Shown here: positions 52,635-62,603 of the stretch, one piece after another
Position numbering within the stretch: position 1 is the first letter of the stretch
How the letters are laid out: each line of letters opens with the position of its first letter
Assembly (NCBI GenBank): GCA_944325185.1
Contig: CALUZA010000046.1
Location: forward strand, 19,691 to 83,690
From: Candidatus Gastranaerophilales bacterium
Lineage (GTDB): Bacteria > Cyanobacteriota > Vampirovibrionia > Gastranaerophilales > Gastranaerophilaceae
Reading direction: 5' to 3'
Length of the DNA stretch: 64,000 nucleotides
Made by a program: the position numbers and the translations under genes
Notes under the pieces: generated by a model
What the model was told of the DNA's origin: nothing
The model's input: only the letters and a program-made list of their open reading frames with translations
Database searches by the model: none

Positions 52635-53879
52635 TTATATTTCTTCTGTTTCTTCCTGAGGTTCGTCTTGGATTTGATCTTCTTCATCAATTGCTGTTTG
52701 GTTGGTTTCTTCAAGAGCTTCTTGAGCTATTTCATCAACTATTTCTTCTTCCTCAGTGTATTCTTCTACATTTTCATTGTTGTCTTCGTATTGATTTTCA
52801 ACAATAGCTTTGTTTTCCATTTCTCTTGCTTGAGATTCGGATTTTATGTCTATTTTCCAGCCTGTTAATCTGTGAGCAAGACGTACGTTTTGACCTTCAC
52901 GACCGATTGCAAGTGATAATTGGTCATCTGGAACAATTACAAAAGCTTCGTGTCTTTCTTCGTCGTCTGCTAAAATATCAACAGATATGATTCTTGCAGG
53001 GCTAAGAGCATTTACAATATATTCAACAGGATCTTCAGAATATCTTACGATATCAATTTTTTCGTTTTTAAGCTCACCTACAATAGTTTGAATTCTTGTG
53101 CCTCTTGGTCCTATGCAAGCTCCAACAGAGTCAACCGACGGGTCGTTTGACCATACTGCAAGTTTTGTTCTAAAGCCTGCCTCACGAGCAATTGACTTAA
53201 TTTCAACAATTCCGTCTTCAATTTCAGGGACTTCAAGTTCAAAAAGTTCTCTTACAATTTCCGCATGCGCTTGAGAAACAATCACTTGAGGAAGTTTTGA
53301 TGTTTCTTTAACGTCTAAAACAAATACTCTTATGCGATTTCCGGGTTTATAATATTCTCCTGGAATTTGTTCTCTGCTTGGCATGATTGCGTCAGTTTTG
53401 CCGATATTTACAATAACTGCTCTGTCTGTTCTTCTTTGAATTATACCTGTTATTAATGTTCCTTTTTTAGACATAAATTCGTCAAGAACCATTTTGCGTT
53501 CCGCTTCTCTGATTCTTTGTGTTATAACTTGCTTTGCGCTTTGAGCTGCAACTCTGCCAAAGTTTTCGGGAGTTACTTCAATTTTAACTTCATCATCAAG
53601 TTCAACATCTTCGTCAATTTCTTTTGCGTCAGTTAAGGAGATTTGCGTGCTTTCATCTTCAACTTCTTCAACTACTGTTTTTGTTCTAAAAACGCCGATT
53701 TCTCCTGTTTCTTCGTCTAAAATAGCTTCAACATTTGTTGCGTCTTTGTCTCTAATATGTTTTTTATATGCTGCAACTAAAGCGTCGCATAACGAATTTA
53801 CAAGTATTTCTTTTGAAATACCTTTTTCGCGTTCAAATTGTTCAGCTGCTTCAAACAGCGCAGTTCCGATTTTAATCAT
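52635..53879 (-). CDS. nusA: Transcription termination/antitermination protein NusA
   Basis: The 414-residue protein has the NusA N-domain (LFEAAEQFEREKGISKEI), an S1 domain (GTLITGIIQRRTDRAVIVNIGKTDAIMP) and KH domains (GACIGPRGTRIQTIVGEL, AIGREGQNVRLAHRLTGW). The last 65 residues are an acidic Glu-rich tail with no recognised repeat. NusA binds RNA polymerase and shapes pausing and termination. It overlaps rimP by 8 bases. Confidence 0.97.
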   Translation of the reverse strand: MIKIGTALFEAAEQFEREKGISKEILVNSLCDALVAAYKKHIRDKDATNVEAILDEETGEIGVFRTKTVVEEVEDESTQISLTDAKEIDEDVELDDEVKIEVTPENFGRVAAQSAKQVITQRIREAERKMVLDEFMSKKGTLITGIIQRRTDRAVIVNIGKTDAIMPSREQIPGEYYKPGNRIRVFVLDVKETSKLPQVIVSQAHAEIVRELFELEVPEIEDGIVEIKSIAREAGFRTKLAVWSNDPSVDSVGACIGPRGTRIQTIVGELKNEKIDIVRYSEDPVEYIVNALSPARIISVDILADDEERHEAFVIVPDDQLSLAIGREGQNVRLAHRLTGWKIDIKSESQAREMENKAIVENQYEDNNENVEEYTEEEEIVDEIAQEALEETNQTAIDEEDQIQDEPQEETEEI

Positions 53880-54384
53880 CGTTTTTCTCCTTATTTTTAT
53901 TAATTTCTATTTTGTCATTTAATTTTGTTGAATGGATTTTATCCATTGGTATTGTTATCTCTTGGTTTTCAAAAATAACTTTAATGCCGTAGCTTTGGTT
54001 ATAGTCTTTTAATTTTGCTGTTAATGTTTTTAAGTTTGTTTCGGGTATTGAATTTTTTAATTTTATGATTACATCATGGTCTTTAAAAATGATATATTCT
54101 TTTTCTGATTTGAATTTTCTATCCAGACCCGGAGATGACACTTCAAGGTAATATTTAAAAGGAATTAGTTCATCCAGCATATCTCCAAGGCTTCTTGAAA
54201 TGTTTTCGCAGTCAAGATGTGAAACATTGTGGTCATTTGAGTATATAAAAATTCTTAAAAACCATTTGTTGTTTTCTTTTTCAAACGCTATTTCAAGAGG
54301 AATTAAACCGTATCGCATTGCCGTATTTTCAATTACGGGTTCAATTGTTTCAATTAATTCTCTTTTGTTAAAGTGTTCTTTCAT
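53872..54384 (-). CDS. rimP: Ribosome maturation factor RimP
   Basis: The 170-residue protein assists 30S maturation. It has the RimP N-domain (MRYGLIPLEIAFEKENNKWFLRIFIYSN, DCENISRSLGDMLDE) and YYLEVSSPGLDRKFKSEKEY-like segment (here YLEVSSPGLDR). It is the usual first gene of the nusA operon; infB is not next. A leader with terminator-like hairpins lies upstream. Confidence 0.95.
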   Translation of the reverse strand: MKEHFNKRELIETIEPVIENTAMRYGLIPLEIAFEKENNKWFLRIFIYSNDHNVSHLDCENISRSLGDMLDELIPFKYYLEVSSPGLDRKFKSEKEYIIFKDHDVIIKLKNSIPETNLKTLTAKLKDYNQSYGIKVIFENQEITIPMDKIHSTKLNDKIEINKNKEKNDD

Positions 54385-54406
54385 TTTTCATCCTTAATAA
54401 AAAACA

Positions 54407-54452
54407 AGAACGCTTTGTTGTTAAGCGTTCTAGTTTTGAATTATTAAACTAG
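54407..54452 (-). promoter_or_regulatory. Two hairpins in the rimP-nusA leader, one terminator-like
   Basis: Read on the minus strand, CTAGTTT...AAACTAG (54430-54452) comes first, then AGAACGCTT...AAGCGTTCT (54407-54431) followed by TTGTTTTTTATT, just before the rimP ribosome site. The two hairpins share the bases CT at 54430-54431. This could be an attenuator through which NusA levels adjust operon expression. Confidence 0.5.
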
Positions 54453-54576
54453 TCGGTAATTTCACTACCAAAAGAAGTATACCATGAATTTGCAAAAAAT
54501 AAAACAAGGAACAAAATAAAACTTTTTTCGTCTGTATTTGTAGTCAATCGTTTTATTATTTTTAGAGGAGTTAAGG

Positions 54577-55515
54577 ATGAATGTTGGGTATAATTATGAC
54601 TGTATTGACTTTGATGAAAAAAAGGAAACAGAAGGATTAACGGACAACGAAGAAATAAAAACCTTTAATGTTATCGTAAATAAAGACGAAGTTTTACAGA
54701 TGTATTTAAAAGATGTGAGCAGAGTAAAACTTTTAAATAAAGAAGATGAAATAGAGGTTGGAAGAAAAATAAAAGAAGGGACAAAGCAAGAAGCGATTAT
54801 TGCCAAAAAGAAATTAATTCAAGCAAATTTAAGATTGGTTATTTCGATTGCAAAAAGATATACAGGACAAGGTATTCTTTTTATGGATTTGGTTCAAGAG
54901 GGTTCTTTGGGTTTAATTAAAGCTGCAAGCAGATTTGATTATAAAAAGGGGTTTAAGTTTTCAACCTATGCAACATGGTGGATAAAACAGACAATTATAA
55001 GAGCCATAGCCAATAATTCTCGTTCCATAAGGATACCTGTTCACATGGGAGATAAAATAAGAAATTTAAAAAAAGCAATTGTTAAGCTTTCTGTTGATTT
55101 TGGCAGAGAACCTACGGATAGTGAGCTTGCGGATTATCTGAAGCTTTCTTTGAAAAAGGTTAAAATGATAAAAGAGGCCGTAATAAAAGAACCGGTTAGT
55201 TTTCATACGCCTATTGCTCAGGATTTAACTCTTGAAGATTATATAGCGGATAATGTTGAAAATTCTCCAAATCAGAGGATAGAGAAAATTGATTTCAAAA
55301 AAGATATCTATAGTGCGCTTAATCTTTTAAATGAGAGGGAAAGGTTTATTATTTTAAATCGTTTTGGTTTAGGAAACAGAAAAACAAAAACTTTGGAAGA
55401 GCTGGGGAGGATTTTGGGTTTTTCCAAAGAGAGAATCAGACAAATAGAAATGGAGGGATTGAAAAAATTAAGAAAATCTGAAGAAACTCAATATCTGAAA
55501 GAATATTTGTTATAA
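54577..55515 (+). CDS. RNA polymerase sigma-70 family factor (RpoD-like)
   Basis: The 312-residue protein has region 1.2 ([31 protein letters not shown]), region 2 ([54 protein letters not shown]), region 3 and region 4 ([37 protein letters not shown]). It lacks the long region 1.1, so it is either a compact primary sigma factor or a group 2 factor. A GAGGAG sequence lies before the ATG. A new promoter at its stop serves the next gene. Confidence 0.93.
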   Translation: MNVGYNYDCIDFDEKKETEGLTDNEEIKTFNVIVNKDEVLQMYLKDVSRVKLLNKEDEIEVGRKIKEGTKQEAIIAKKKLIQANLRLVISIAKRYTGQGILFMDLVQEGSLGLIKAASRFDYKKGFKFSTYATWWIKQTIIRAIANNSRSIRIPVHMGDKIRNLKKAIVKLSVDFGREPTDSELADYLKLSLKKVKMIKEAVIKEPVSFHTPIAQDLTLEDYIADNVENSPNQRIEKIDFKKDIYSALNLLNERERFIILNRFGLGNRKTKTLEELGRILGFSKERIRQIEMEGLKKLRKSEETQYLKEYLL

Positions 55516-55516
55516 T
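55511..55516 (+). promoter_or_regulatory. -10 box of leaderless ABC ATPase gene
   Basis: TATAAT overlaps the stop codon of the sigma factor gene and ends 6 nt before the ATG at 55523. No Shine-Dalgarno is present. Confidence 0.45.
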
Positions 55517-55522
55517 GGATAT

Positions 55523-56308
55523 ATGAGAGAAAATTTAATTCAGATTAAAGATTTAGAAAAAACATATTCAACGGAAGGCTCCTTTTTAGAGGTTAAAAAG
55601 GAGCCTCAACTTGTTTTAAAAGATATTAATCTTGATATAAAAAAAGGCGAAATAATGTCTTTAGTTGGAGAGTCGGGTTGCGGTAAATCTACTCTTGCAA
55701 ATTGTATTTTAAAATTGATTACTCCTGAAAAGGGAGAAATTTTATTTAATGGTGAAAATATCTTAAATTTTGATAAAAACCAAACATTTAATTATAGAAA
55801 AAAAATACAAATGATTTTTCAAAATCCTTATTCCAGTTTAAATCCTAAAATGAAAATTCTGGAAACGCTTATGGAGCCATTGATTATCCATAAAGAGAAA
55901 AATAAAGAAGATAGAGTTAATGAAATTATTGATTTAGTCGGGATTTCAAAAAGTGATCTTAAAAAGTATCCGCATGAATTTTCGGGAGGTCAAAGACAGC
56001 GTATTGCAATAGCTCGTGCATTGATTTTAAAGCCGGAATTTATTGTGGCAGATGAGCCGGTGAGTGCTTTGGATGTCAGCATTTGTGCTCAAATAATTAA
56101 TCTTTTGATTGAATTAAGAGAAAAACTTAATCTTACAATTTTATTTATTTCTCATGATCTTAATCTTGTGAGATTTCTTAGCGATAGAATTGCCGTTATG
56201 GATAAAGGCAGAATTGTTGAATGCGATAATACTGAAGAAATCTTTAATCATCCGAAAGATTCATATACAAAATTTTTGCTCTCCGCAATAAGAACAATAA
56301 AAATCTAA
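55523..56308 (+). CDS. Orphan ABC transporter ATP-binding protein, OppF/DppF-like
   Basis: The 261-residue ATPase has Walker A GESGCGKST, the Q-loop QMIFQNPYSSLNP, signature FSGGQRQRIAIARALIL, Walker B FIVADEPVSALD and ISHDL. The N-terminus and NPYSSLNP are those of peptide-transporter ATPases. No permease or binding-protein gene is adjacent, so it may serve a transporter elsewhere. It converges on the DUF815 gene with a 4-base overlap. Confidence 0.92.
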   Translation: MRENLIQIKDLEKTYSTEGSFLEVKKEPQLVLKDINLDIKKGEIMSLVGESGCGKSTLANCILKLITPEKGEILFNGENILNFDKNQTFNYRKKIQMIFQNPYSSLNPKMKILETLMEPLIIHKEKNKEDRVNEIIDLVGISKSDLKKYPHEFSGGQRQRIAIARALILKPEFIVADEPVSALDVSICAQIINLLIELREKLNLTILFISHDLNLVRFLSDRIAVMDKGRIVECDNTEEIFNHPKDSYTKFLLSAIRTIKI

Positions 56309-57489
56309 ACGCTTACATTTGCTAAGAGGTTGTCAATCAGCTGTTTTGCAATTCTTGGGCTTTTTGAACCTTTTATAATAGACATTTTTTGAGCTTTTTC
56401 AATTAATGTTTTATCATCTATATCAATTTTATTATCATGTGCTAATTCCAGGACTATTTTTATAAATTCATCATTTGTTGGTTTTTGGAAAAGTAAATTA
56501 ATTCCAAAACGTTCAGACAGTGATGAAATTTCATTTAGAGTGTCATTTAAGTGGATTTCATCTCCTTTTCGTGCTTGAAAACTTTCTTTTACAAGGTGTC
56601 GCCTGTTGGAAGTAGCATATATTGCTGCATTTTTAGGGCATTGTATAAGTGAACCTTCTAAAATTGCTTTCATAGTAGAAAAAGTATTGTCGGTGTCGTC
56701 AAATGAAATGTCGTCCGCAAAAATAATGAATTTATAAGGTAGGTTTTTAAGTGTCGCATATAATTTATCAAGGTTTATCAGGTTGTTTTTGAATATTTGA
56801 ACCATTTTTAATTCTTGAAATTCATTTAATAATGCTCTTACACTTGAAGATTTTCCGCATCCTGCATCTCCATATAAAAGAATATTGTTTACTTTTAAAC
56901 CATCAAGCAATGCTTTAGTGTTTTCAAAGAGAATTTTTTTCTGTTCTTTATATTCTTTTAAGTCTTTAAAAGTTATTGTTTCAGTATAATCTACGGGTTT
57001 AATTTCAAAGTTATCGTTAAAAATAAATGCTTTGTTTTTTTCAAAGATTTTTATGTTGCTGCAGTGTATTAATTCTTTAAAATCAATGTTTTCAAGATTA
57101 ATTTCATCGGATTTAAAAGCAGGCATTTTATTAATTATTTTAGAATATTTTCTAAATTTTTTGTTCATAAGTTCAATTATTGTTTTATGGGATATTTTTG
57201 ATAAATTACTTATAATTTCAAATTCGGTTATTGATTTTTGAATGTTATTTTTTGAAATTTCTTCTATTGTGCAAGTTTTTATATAATTTGAAAAGTTATC
57301 AAACCCTGTTTTTAAAAGTTCTGTTTGAAATAAATTAAATGTTTCAAGGTGTCTTTCAATATTATTTTCTTTATTGTTAATTAATATTTTCAAAAAATCC
57401 AAAAAAGCTCTTATAGCAGGTTTTTCTTTGATTGAATTAAATTGGATTAAAAAGTATGTTGAAAGGTATATTTCTTTTATTTTTTTCAT
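56305..57489 (-). CDS. DUF815-type AAA+ ATPase
   Basis: The 394-residue protein has a helical N-terminal part (to about 190), then an AAA+ core: LLYGDAGCGKSSSVRAL (Walker A), FIIFADDISFDD (Walker B), ATSNRRHLVKESF (sensor 1). The segment order matches DUF815 proteins (YjeE/YcjX-unrelated, predicted ATPases). Function unknown. It follows the glycogen debranching gene by 2 bases and probably shares its message. Confidence 0.88.
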   Translation of the reverse strand: MKKIKEIYLSTYFLIQFNSIKEKPAIRAFLDFLKILINNKENNIERHLETFNLFQTELLKTGFDNFSNYIKTCTIEEISKNNIQKSITEFEIISNLSKISHKTIIELMNKKFRKYSKIINKMPAFKSDEINLENIDFKELIHCSNIKIFEKNKAFIFNDNFEIKPVDYTETITFKDLKEYKEQKKILFENTKALLDGLKVNNILLYGDAGCGKSSSVRALLNEFQELKMVQIFKNNLINLDKLYATLKNLPYKFIIFADDISFDDTDNTFSTMKAILEGSLIQCPKNAAIYATSNRRHLVKESFQARKGDEIHLNDTLNEISSLSERFGINLLFQKPTNDEFIKIVLELAHDNKIDIDDKTLIEKAQKMSIIKGSKSPRIAKQLIDNLLANVSV

Positions 57490-57491
57490 AA

Positions 57492-59615
57492 TTAACTTTC
57501 CATAAAAATTGCCATTGCTTGGGGGTTTAAGATGTATTCTTTTTGTATATAGTCTTTCATATCAAGAGTGTAGTTGTTGAAATTTGATGTATCCGAGCAA
57601 ATGTGCCATGATTTTTCGGGTAAATTATCCGGAAGAATAATGCTTAAAGCGTTTTGACTTTTGCTTATAGCAATGTATATTCTGTTTTGAGGTGAATTAA
57701 TTAAACATCCGAAGAAAAGTTCTTTTGTATTAAGCCAGTAACCGTCATTGTTGTTGTGCGCTACTTTCCCGTTATCGTAATGAAAAGTTAAGGAATTTAC
57801 AAAATCTTTGCTTCTGAATATAGTGTTTTCATTTCTGAACTTTATCAGATTTCTTGTATATTCCATTATTCTATTTTCGAAAGTATCTTTTCTGATTGCT
57901 TTTTCCCAATTTAGATAATTTGTTCCATCATCTTTGTTGTAGCTGTTATTGTTGCCGTTTTTTGTATGCATTATGATGTCGCCTATTTGTATCATTGGTG
58001 TTCCGTATGATAAAAATAAAAGCGCAAGTTGTTTTCTTATAGCATTTTCTTTAAGGTATGAATTGTTATCATAATCCCCGCATATTTCCCAATCAGAGCC
58101 TCCTTGAGTTGATGAACTTTTGTGTTTGAAGTTATTTAAGTCAAAAAGAGTAAAGCCGTCATGAGAAGCTATATAATTAACAGATTTATTTTCGCCTTTA
58201 AATATGGAAGGAGAACCTTCCATTATGTCTTTTATTTGAATGGGGGCAATTTCACAAGCTTTTAGAGTTATTTTTCTTACTGTGTCTCTGTATATATCAT
58301 TCCATTCTGCCCAAAAAGAAGGAAAATTTCCGAGCTGGTAGCAGTCTTTTCCCCCACAAGTCCAAGGTTCTGCAATTAAGATAATTCCTTCTTGGTTTTC
58401 CGAGAAATTATCAACAACTTTTACATTTTTTTCGTTTAGTTTTTCTTTTAATTTGCCTGCAAGAGAGTTTACTTTGCAAAATGTTTCTTCGCAATTACAA
58501 CTATTTTCAAGTATGGCTGCTGCAAGGTCAAATCTAAATGCGTCTACTCCTTGATTTGTCCAAAAAACGATTGAATCAACAACTAAATCCATTACGCCTT
58601 CGTTGTTTACGTTAAAATCGTTTCCGCAACCTGAGTTGGAGCGATAATATCCGTTTTTATACACTTTATAGTATGTTGAATTATCAATTAAAGCGTATGA
58701 GAATAAATTAGCATCATCTAAATTATGATTAACAAGCCCACCTTCTCCTGTGTGATTGTAAACCATATCAAGACATACTTTTATGTCGTTTTTATGAAAT
58801 TCGTCAATCATTTGTCGAAATTCGTTTAAGATATTTCCGTAACTTTTGTCATAGGCATATTTTCTTGCAAGGCTGAAGTAATCAAGAGGCATGTAGCCCC
58901 AGTAGTTGATACCGTTTTGTTTTGAGTCAAATTCGTTCAAAGGCAGAAATTCAATCATTGTAATTCCAAGATTTTTTACGCTTTTTGCGAATTTAGCTGC
59001 ACCTTTATATGTGCCATGTTCTGGCATGTTAATATTTTGAGTTAAATCTTTTATATGTACTTCACCGATAATTTCTGAGTTAAAAGCACGTGGTTCAACG
59101 GATGTTATTTCTTTGTTTTCTTTTGGAAAAAATATTGATTTTATTGCCCATTTAGCGTTATCAATGAGATGGAAGTTTCCTCCGGAGCGAAACATGTTTA
59201 ATCCGGGGTTTACATCTGAAGGTAGGTGAGATAATTCCTGACTATACGGGTCGAAAGCTATTTTGTTTGGGTTGAAACGATTGTTTTTGTCATCAAATTT
59301 AGATTTAAAACCTGTGTTTGTACCTGTTTCAAAATTTTCATCATATTCCCAATTTGCTCCGAAAACTCTAAAACCGTAGAAAATAGGTTTTTTGTGGCAA
59401 TTTAACATGTAGTCTTTTATTTTTGTTTCCCAAATATTATTTTCTTTTTTTTCCATATTCAGGGTCATAACAGGGTCTTCGCCTTGAGGATTTTCAAATA
59501 TGCAAAGTTTGACTGCTGTTGCATTTTTAGAAAATAACCTAAATTCAACGCATTTTTCTTTTTCGTTGTATACTGCGCCTAAAGGTGTTTTATCATTTGT
59601 GATTATGTTTCCCAT
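57492..59615 (-). CDS. glgX: Glycogen debranching enzyme (GlgX/isoamylase type)
   Basis: The 707-residue enzyme has the N-terminal CBM48-like domain (PLGAVYNEKEKCVEFRLFSKNATAVKLCIFE) and a GH13 barrel with VCLDMVYNHTGEGG, DAFRFDLAAAIL (nucleophile), LIAEPWTCGG (acid) and NYIASHDGFTLFDL. It hydrolyses alpha-1,6 branches of glycogen. It overlaps the DUF1015 gene by 23 bases and has GGAG before the ATG. Works with the MalQ-like enzyme at the window start in glucan use. Confidence 0.94.
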   Translation of the reverse strand: MGNIITNDKTPLGAVYNEKEKCVEFRLFSKNATAVKLCIFENPQGEDPVMTLNMEKKENNIWETKIKDYMLNCHKKPIFYGFRVFGANWEYDENFETGTNTGFKSKFDDKNNRFNPNKIAFDPYSQELSHLPSDVNPGLNMFRSGGNFHLIDNAKWAIKSIFFPKENKEITSVEPRAFNSEIIGEVHIKDLTQNINMPEHGTYKGAAKFAKSVKNLGITMIEFLPLNEFDSKQNGINYWGYMPLDYFSLARKYAYDKSYGNILNEFRQMIDEFHKNDIKVCLDMVYNHTGEGGLVNHNLDDANLFSYALIDNSTYYKVYKNGYYRSNSGCGNDFNVNNEGVMDLVVDSIVFWTNQGVDAFRFDLAAAILENSCNCEETFCKVNSLAGKLKEKLNEKNVKVVDNFSENQEGIILIAEPWTCGGKDCYQLGNFPSFWAEWNDIYRDTVRKITLKACEIAPIQIKDIMEGSPSIFKGENKSVNYIASHDGFTLFDLNNFKHKSSSTQGGSDWEICGDYDNNSYLKENAIRKQLALLFLSYGTPMIQIGDIIMHTKNGNNNSYNKDDGTNYLNWEKAIRKDTFENRIMEYTRNLIKFRNENTIFRSKDFVNSLTFHYDNGKVAHNNNDGYWLNTKELFFGCLINSPQNRIYIAISKSQNALSIILPDNLPEKSWHICSDTSNFNNYTLDMKDYIQKEYILNPQAMAIFMES

Positions 59616-60858
59616 AATTTACCTGCTCCAACGGATTGATGACAATTCCCGATAATAGTTTCGGGTAAAAATATGTTGATTTTTGAGGCATTCTTAAGCC
59701 TTCTTTTGAAATTTCAATTATATCTTTCATTTTAGGATAAGCCATAATAAAAACTGCACCGGCATTGTCGTTTATTGCGCTAAATGCAACTTTTTCTCTT
59801 TTTTCGTATTTTATTCCTTTTTGTGCCATAAGTTCTTCTTGTGTGAAATTTAATTCTTTTTTAAGAATGATTTCATGTAGAACTGTTAAATCTAAGTTTT
59901 GTAGTGCTTTTGGAGTTTCAATAGTTTCCTTTATACCTTGTTTTAACTTTAATACGTAAAAATTGTTATCCCCTTTTAAAATTAATCCTGTTGTGATTTG
60001 TTTTTTGTTTTCTTCTTCGATTTTATTTAAAAATTCGTCTTTTTGAGTTTCTATTTCTATATCATAATATTTTGAAACCTTTGAAAGTATATCGGGTACT
60101 TCTTTTTCTATTATTCTGTGAGTCGGATAAATTATAAGGTTTTCATCTGCAGCATTTGTAAAATAACTCATAACATATTGTGCATATTCGTTTTCGGGGT
60201 GTTCTTTGGCATATCTCATTGATGTTTCGTATCGATGATGTCCGTCTGCAATCAAAAGAGTTTTGTCTGATAGGGTTTTTTCAATTTTTTTAATATCTTC
60301 CTCGTCATCAATTAAATATACAATGTTTTCAACTCCCAAATCATCTATAACGTGCATATAAGGTGTTTTTTTAATGTATTTTTCCGCCACTTTTTCAACT
60401 GAAAAATCAGAATCATTGTATACCATAAAAATTTGCGAGAAGAACGCTTTTGTGGAGCTTATAAGTTTAAATCTATCTTCTTTTGGCCCTCCCATAGTAA
60501 ATTCATGCGGAAGGACTTTTTTTGAATTAAAATCTTCAATTTTGTTTCTTGCAATAAATCCCTTTCTTTCAATAGTTTTGCCTTTTTCGTTTTCATATTT
60601 TTGAATTATATAAAAAATTGAAGGTTTTTTTACGTTAATTAAAATTTCATTTTGTTTCCAGTTTTCAAAGTAATTTTTAGCATCTTCGTATCTGTTATTG
60701 CCTTTGGTTAAAATAAGTCGAGCAATATTATATTCGCTTCTTTTGTATAGTTCATCCAAGTATTTATCATCAATAACGTCGTATGGCGGAGCTATTACAT
60801 CATTTAAATTAACTTTATTTTGATTGTATACAATTGCATCTAAAGGTAAAATTTCCAT
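59593..60858 (-). CDS. DUF1015 family protein
   Basis: The 421-residue protein matches DUF1015: ILPLDAIVYNQNKVNLNDVIAPPYDVID at the start, RKGFIARNKIED, PHEFTMGGPKEDR, LLIADGHHRYETSMRYA and the end with QKSTYFYPKLLSGIV. The ADGHHRY motif is the family mark. Its biochemical role is not settled. It heads the operon with glgX and the DUF815 ATPase. AGGAAAAG precedes the ATG. Confidence 0.9.
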   Translation of the reverse strand: MEILPLDAIVYNQNKVNLNDVIAPPYDVIDDKYLDELYKRSEYNIARLILTKGNNRYEDAKNYFENWKQNEILINVKKPSIFYIIQKYENEKGKTIERKGFIARNKIEDFNSKKVLPHEFTMGGPKEDRFKLISSTKAFFSQIFMVYNDSDFSVEKVAEKYIKKTPYMHVIDDLGVENIVYLIDDEEDIKKIEKTLSDKTLLIADGHHRYETSMRYAKEHPENEYAQYVMSYFTNAADENLIIYPTHRIIEKEVPDILSKVSKYYDIEIETQKDEFLNKIEEENKKQITTGLILKGDNNFYVLKLKQGIKETIETPKALQNLDLTVLHEIILKKELNFTQEELMAQKGIKYEKREKVAFSAINDNAGAVFIMAYPKMKDIIEISKEGLRMPQKSTYFYPKLLSGIVINPLEQVNYGKHNHK

Positions 60859-61026
60859 TTTCTTTTCCTATTTTTCTTATTATATGAATATCTTAGAATA
60901 TAATTTGCTTTGTGTAAAATTTAAAATAGTTTGTAACAAATGTTACAAATGAGAAGTTTTTGTCAATTTCTTCTTTAAAAAATACTTTATATTCATGTGT
61001 GTAGTTATAGTTTATAGGTTAGTTTT

Positions 61027-61905
61027 ATGACTTGTGAAATTCAAAGTACAAATAACAAGTATGTTGCTTTGCCCTATGAAAAGTCTTCACAAATTGAGTA
61101 TTTGAATGAAAAATTGACTCAAGTTAAGGATGAACAGGGCTTTTTAGGCAATATTTGGAATGGATTTAAAGAATTTAGTGATCTAGGGCAAAGTGCTTCT
61201 GATTGTGAAAGCATGTTAAATAAATTTAATGCAGGAAGGGTTTCTTTTCAAGAAGCAGTTGAATATATTGATGAATTTCAAGACAAGCAGAAAAATATGT
61301 CAGGGCTTCTTTCGAATGTATTAACCGGAGTTGGTGCGATTGCTTCAACTATATTTACTGCAGGAACCGGCACAATATTATGGAAAACAGCTATTGCATG
61401 CGGAGCTCCGATTGGCGCAGCATTAAAAACCTCTATTAATTTAATTGATAGGGCAACAAATAATATAGAAGGTGATGAACTGGATATAAAACAAATGGCA
61501 AAAGATGCTATTTCGGGCGCAATGACCGGAACGACGAGTGCTGTTTCATCGGGTGTTGGAGCAGGAATAAGGGCAGGTAAAATCGGCGTTTCTTTGTTAA
61601 ATGGTGCTAAATGCGGTTTGGCTTGCGGTGCTGTTTCGGGGGCAGGAAGTTATATGACAGACGTCGCATTTGGCGATAAGGATTTTGATATTGGTGAATT
61701 AGCTGCTAATACTGCGGTTTCGTCATTTGTTTCAGGAACTGTGGGTACTGTTGTGGGTGGCGGTATGTATGGAATGGCAAATCTTGCAGGAAATGTGGGT
61801 ACAGAAGTTTCTAAAACAACAGCTCAAGCTATAGTAGCAGATGCGGGTTCAAGTTCTGTAAGAAAAGTTTTAGGACAGGCGGAAAGAAATGTATTTTTTA
61901 GTTAA
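61027..61905 (+). CDS. Glycine/alanine-rich hydrophobic-core hypothetical protein
   Basis: In this 292-residue protein, the first 95 residues are charged and helical, with a heptad-like stretch. Long Gly/Ala/Ser/Thr-rich hydrophobic segments follow (GAIASTIFTAGTG, AISGAMTGTTSAVSSGVGAGIRAG, GLACGAVSGAG, FVSGTVGTVVGGGMYGMANLAG). The style is that of pre-toxin linkers in polymorphic toxins, but no toxin domain follows: the end is only VRKVLGQAERNVFFS. It may also be a membrane-active or phage-like protein. Confidence 0.65.
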   Translation: MTCEIQSTNNKYVALPYEKSSQIEYLNEKLTQVKDEQGFLGNIWNGFKEFSDLGQSASDCESMLNKFNAGRVSFQEAVEYIDEFQDKQKNMSGLLSNVLTGVGAIASTIFTAGTGTILWKTAIACGAPIGAALKTSINLIDRATNNIEGDELDIKQMAKDAISGAMTGTTSAVSSGVGAGIRAGKIGVSLLNGAKCGLACGAVSGAGSYMTDVAFGDKDFDIGELAANTAVSSFVSGTVGTVVGGGMYGMANLAGNVGTEVSKTTAQAIVADAGSSSVRKVLGQAERNVFFS

Positions 61906-62603
61906 CATCCTATTGACAGGCCGGCGCAGAGATTTATGTTTTGTCCGGTTATACCTTTAGCATCATTTGAAATTAAATATTCGCATAGTTTTGCAACCTC
62001 GATTGGTTGAATAAATCTTCTTTGCGGGGTCACATCAAGTACTTCTTGTCTGTCTTCTTCTGTTAAAGAGTTTTGGGCAAGAGGAGTTTCAACCCAGCCC
62101 GGATTTATTTGATTAACAGTTATGTTAAAAGGTGCGACTTCAAGAGCTAATGCTTTGGTGAAGCCTGAAAGAGCTGCTTTTGTTGCAGAATATAAGCTTG
62201 CATTTGCTTCTCCTACCATTCCGGAGATTGAACCTATGTTTATTATTCTTCCCCATTTGTTTTTTTTCATTTCGGGGATTATAAGACTTGATAATACATA
62301 GGCTGATTTAAAATTTAGGTCTGTAAGATATGTTATTTCATCAAAATCCATTTTCTCTATCGGTTTATAGATATATTGTCCGGCGCAATTAATTAAAATA
62401 TTTATATCTGAATTAAAGTATTCATGGGCTTTATTGTAAAGTGTTTCAATTGAAAAAATATCTATCAGGTCACAAGAATAATAGTTGACCTTATCCATTT
62501 TTCTTCTGCCCGTTAAAAAAATGTCATGTTCATCTTTTGAAAGTAGATTTGCTATTTCAAGACCTATGCCTGAACTTGCCCCTGTTATTAATATGTTCGC
62601 CAT
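61902..62603 (-). CDS. Short-chain dehydrogenase/reductase (FabG-like)
   Basis: The 233-residue enzyme has the cofactor motif TGASSGIG, NCAG, the serine in IGSISGM, the YSATKAAL catalytic Tyr/Lys and NINPGWVETPL. The C-terminus ITGQNINLCAGLSIG resembles ketoacyl-ACP reductases, but no fatty-acid genes are adjacent. The substrate is uncertain. It starts where the repeat protein gene ends, with a one-base overlap. Confidence 0.92.
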   Translation of the reverse strand: MANILITGASSGIGLEIANLLSKDEHDIFLTGRRKMDKVNYYSCDLIDIFSIETLYNKAHEYFNSDINILINCAGQYIYKPIEKMDFDEITYLTDLNFKSAYVLSSLIIPEMKKNKWGRIINIGSISGMVGEANASLYSATKAALSGFTKALALEVAPFNITVNQINPGWVETPLAQNSLTEEDRQEVLDVTPQRRFIQPIEVAKLCEYLISNDAKGITGQNINLCAGLSIGC

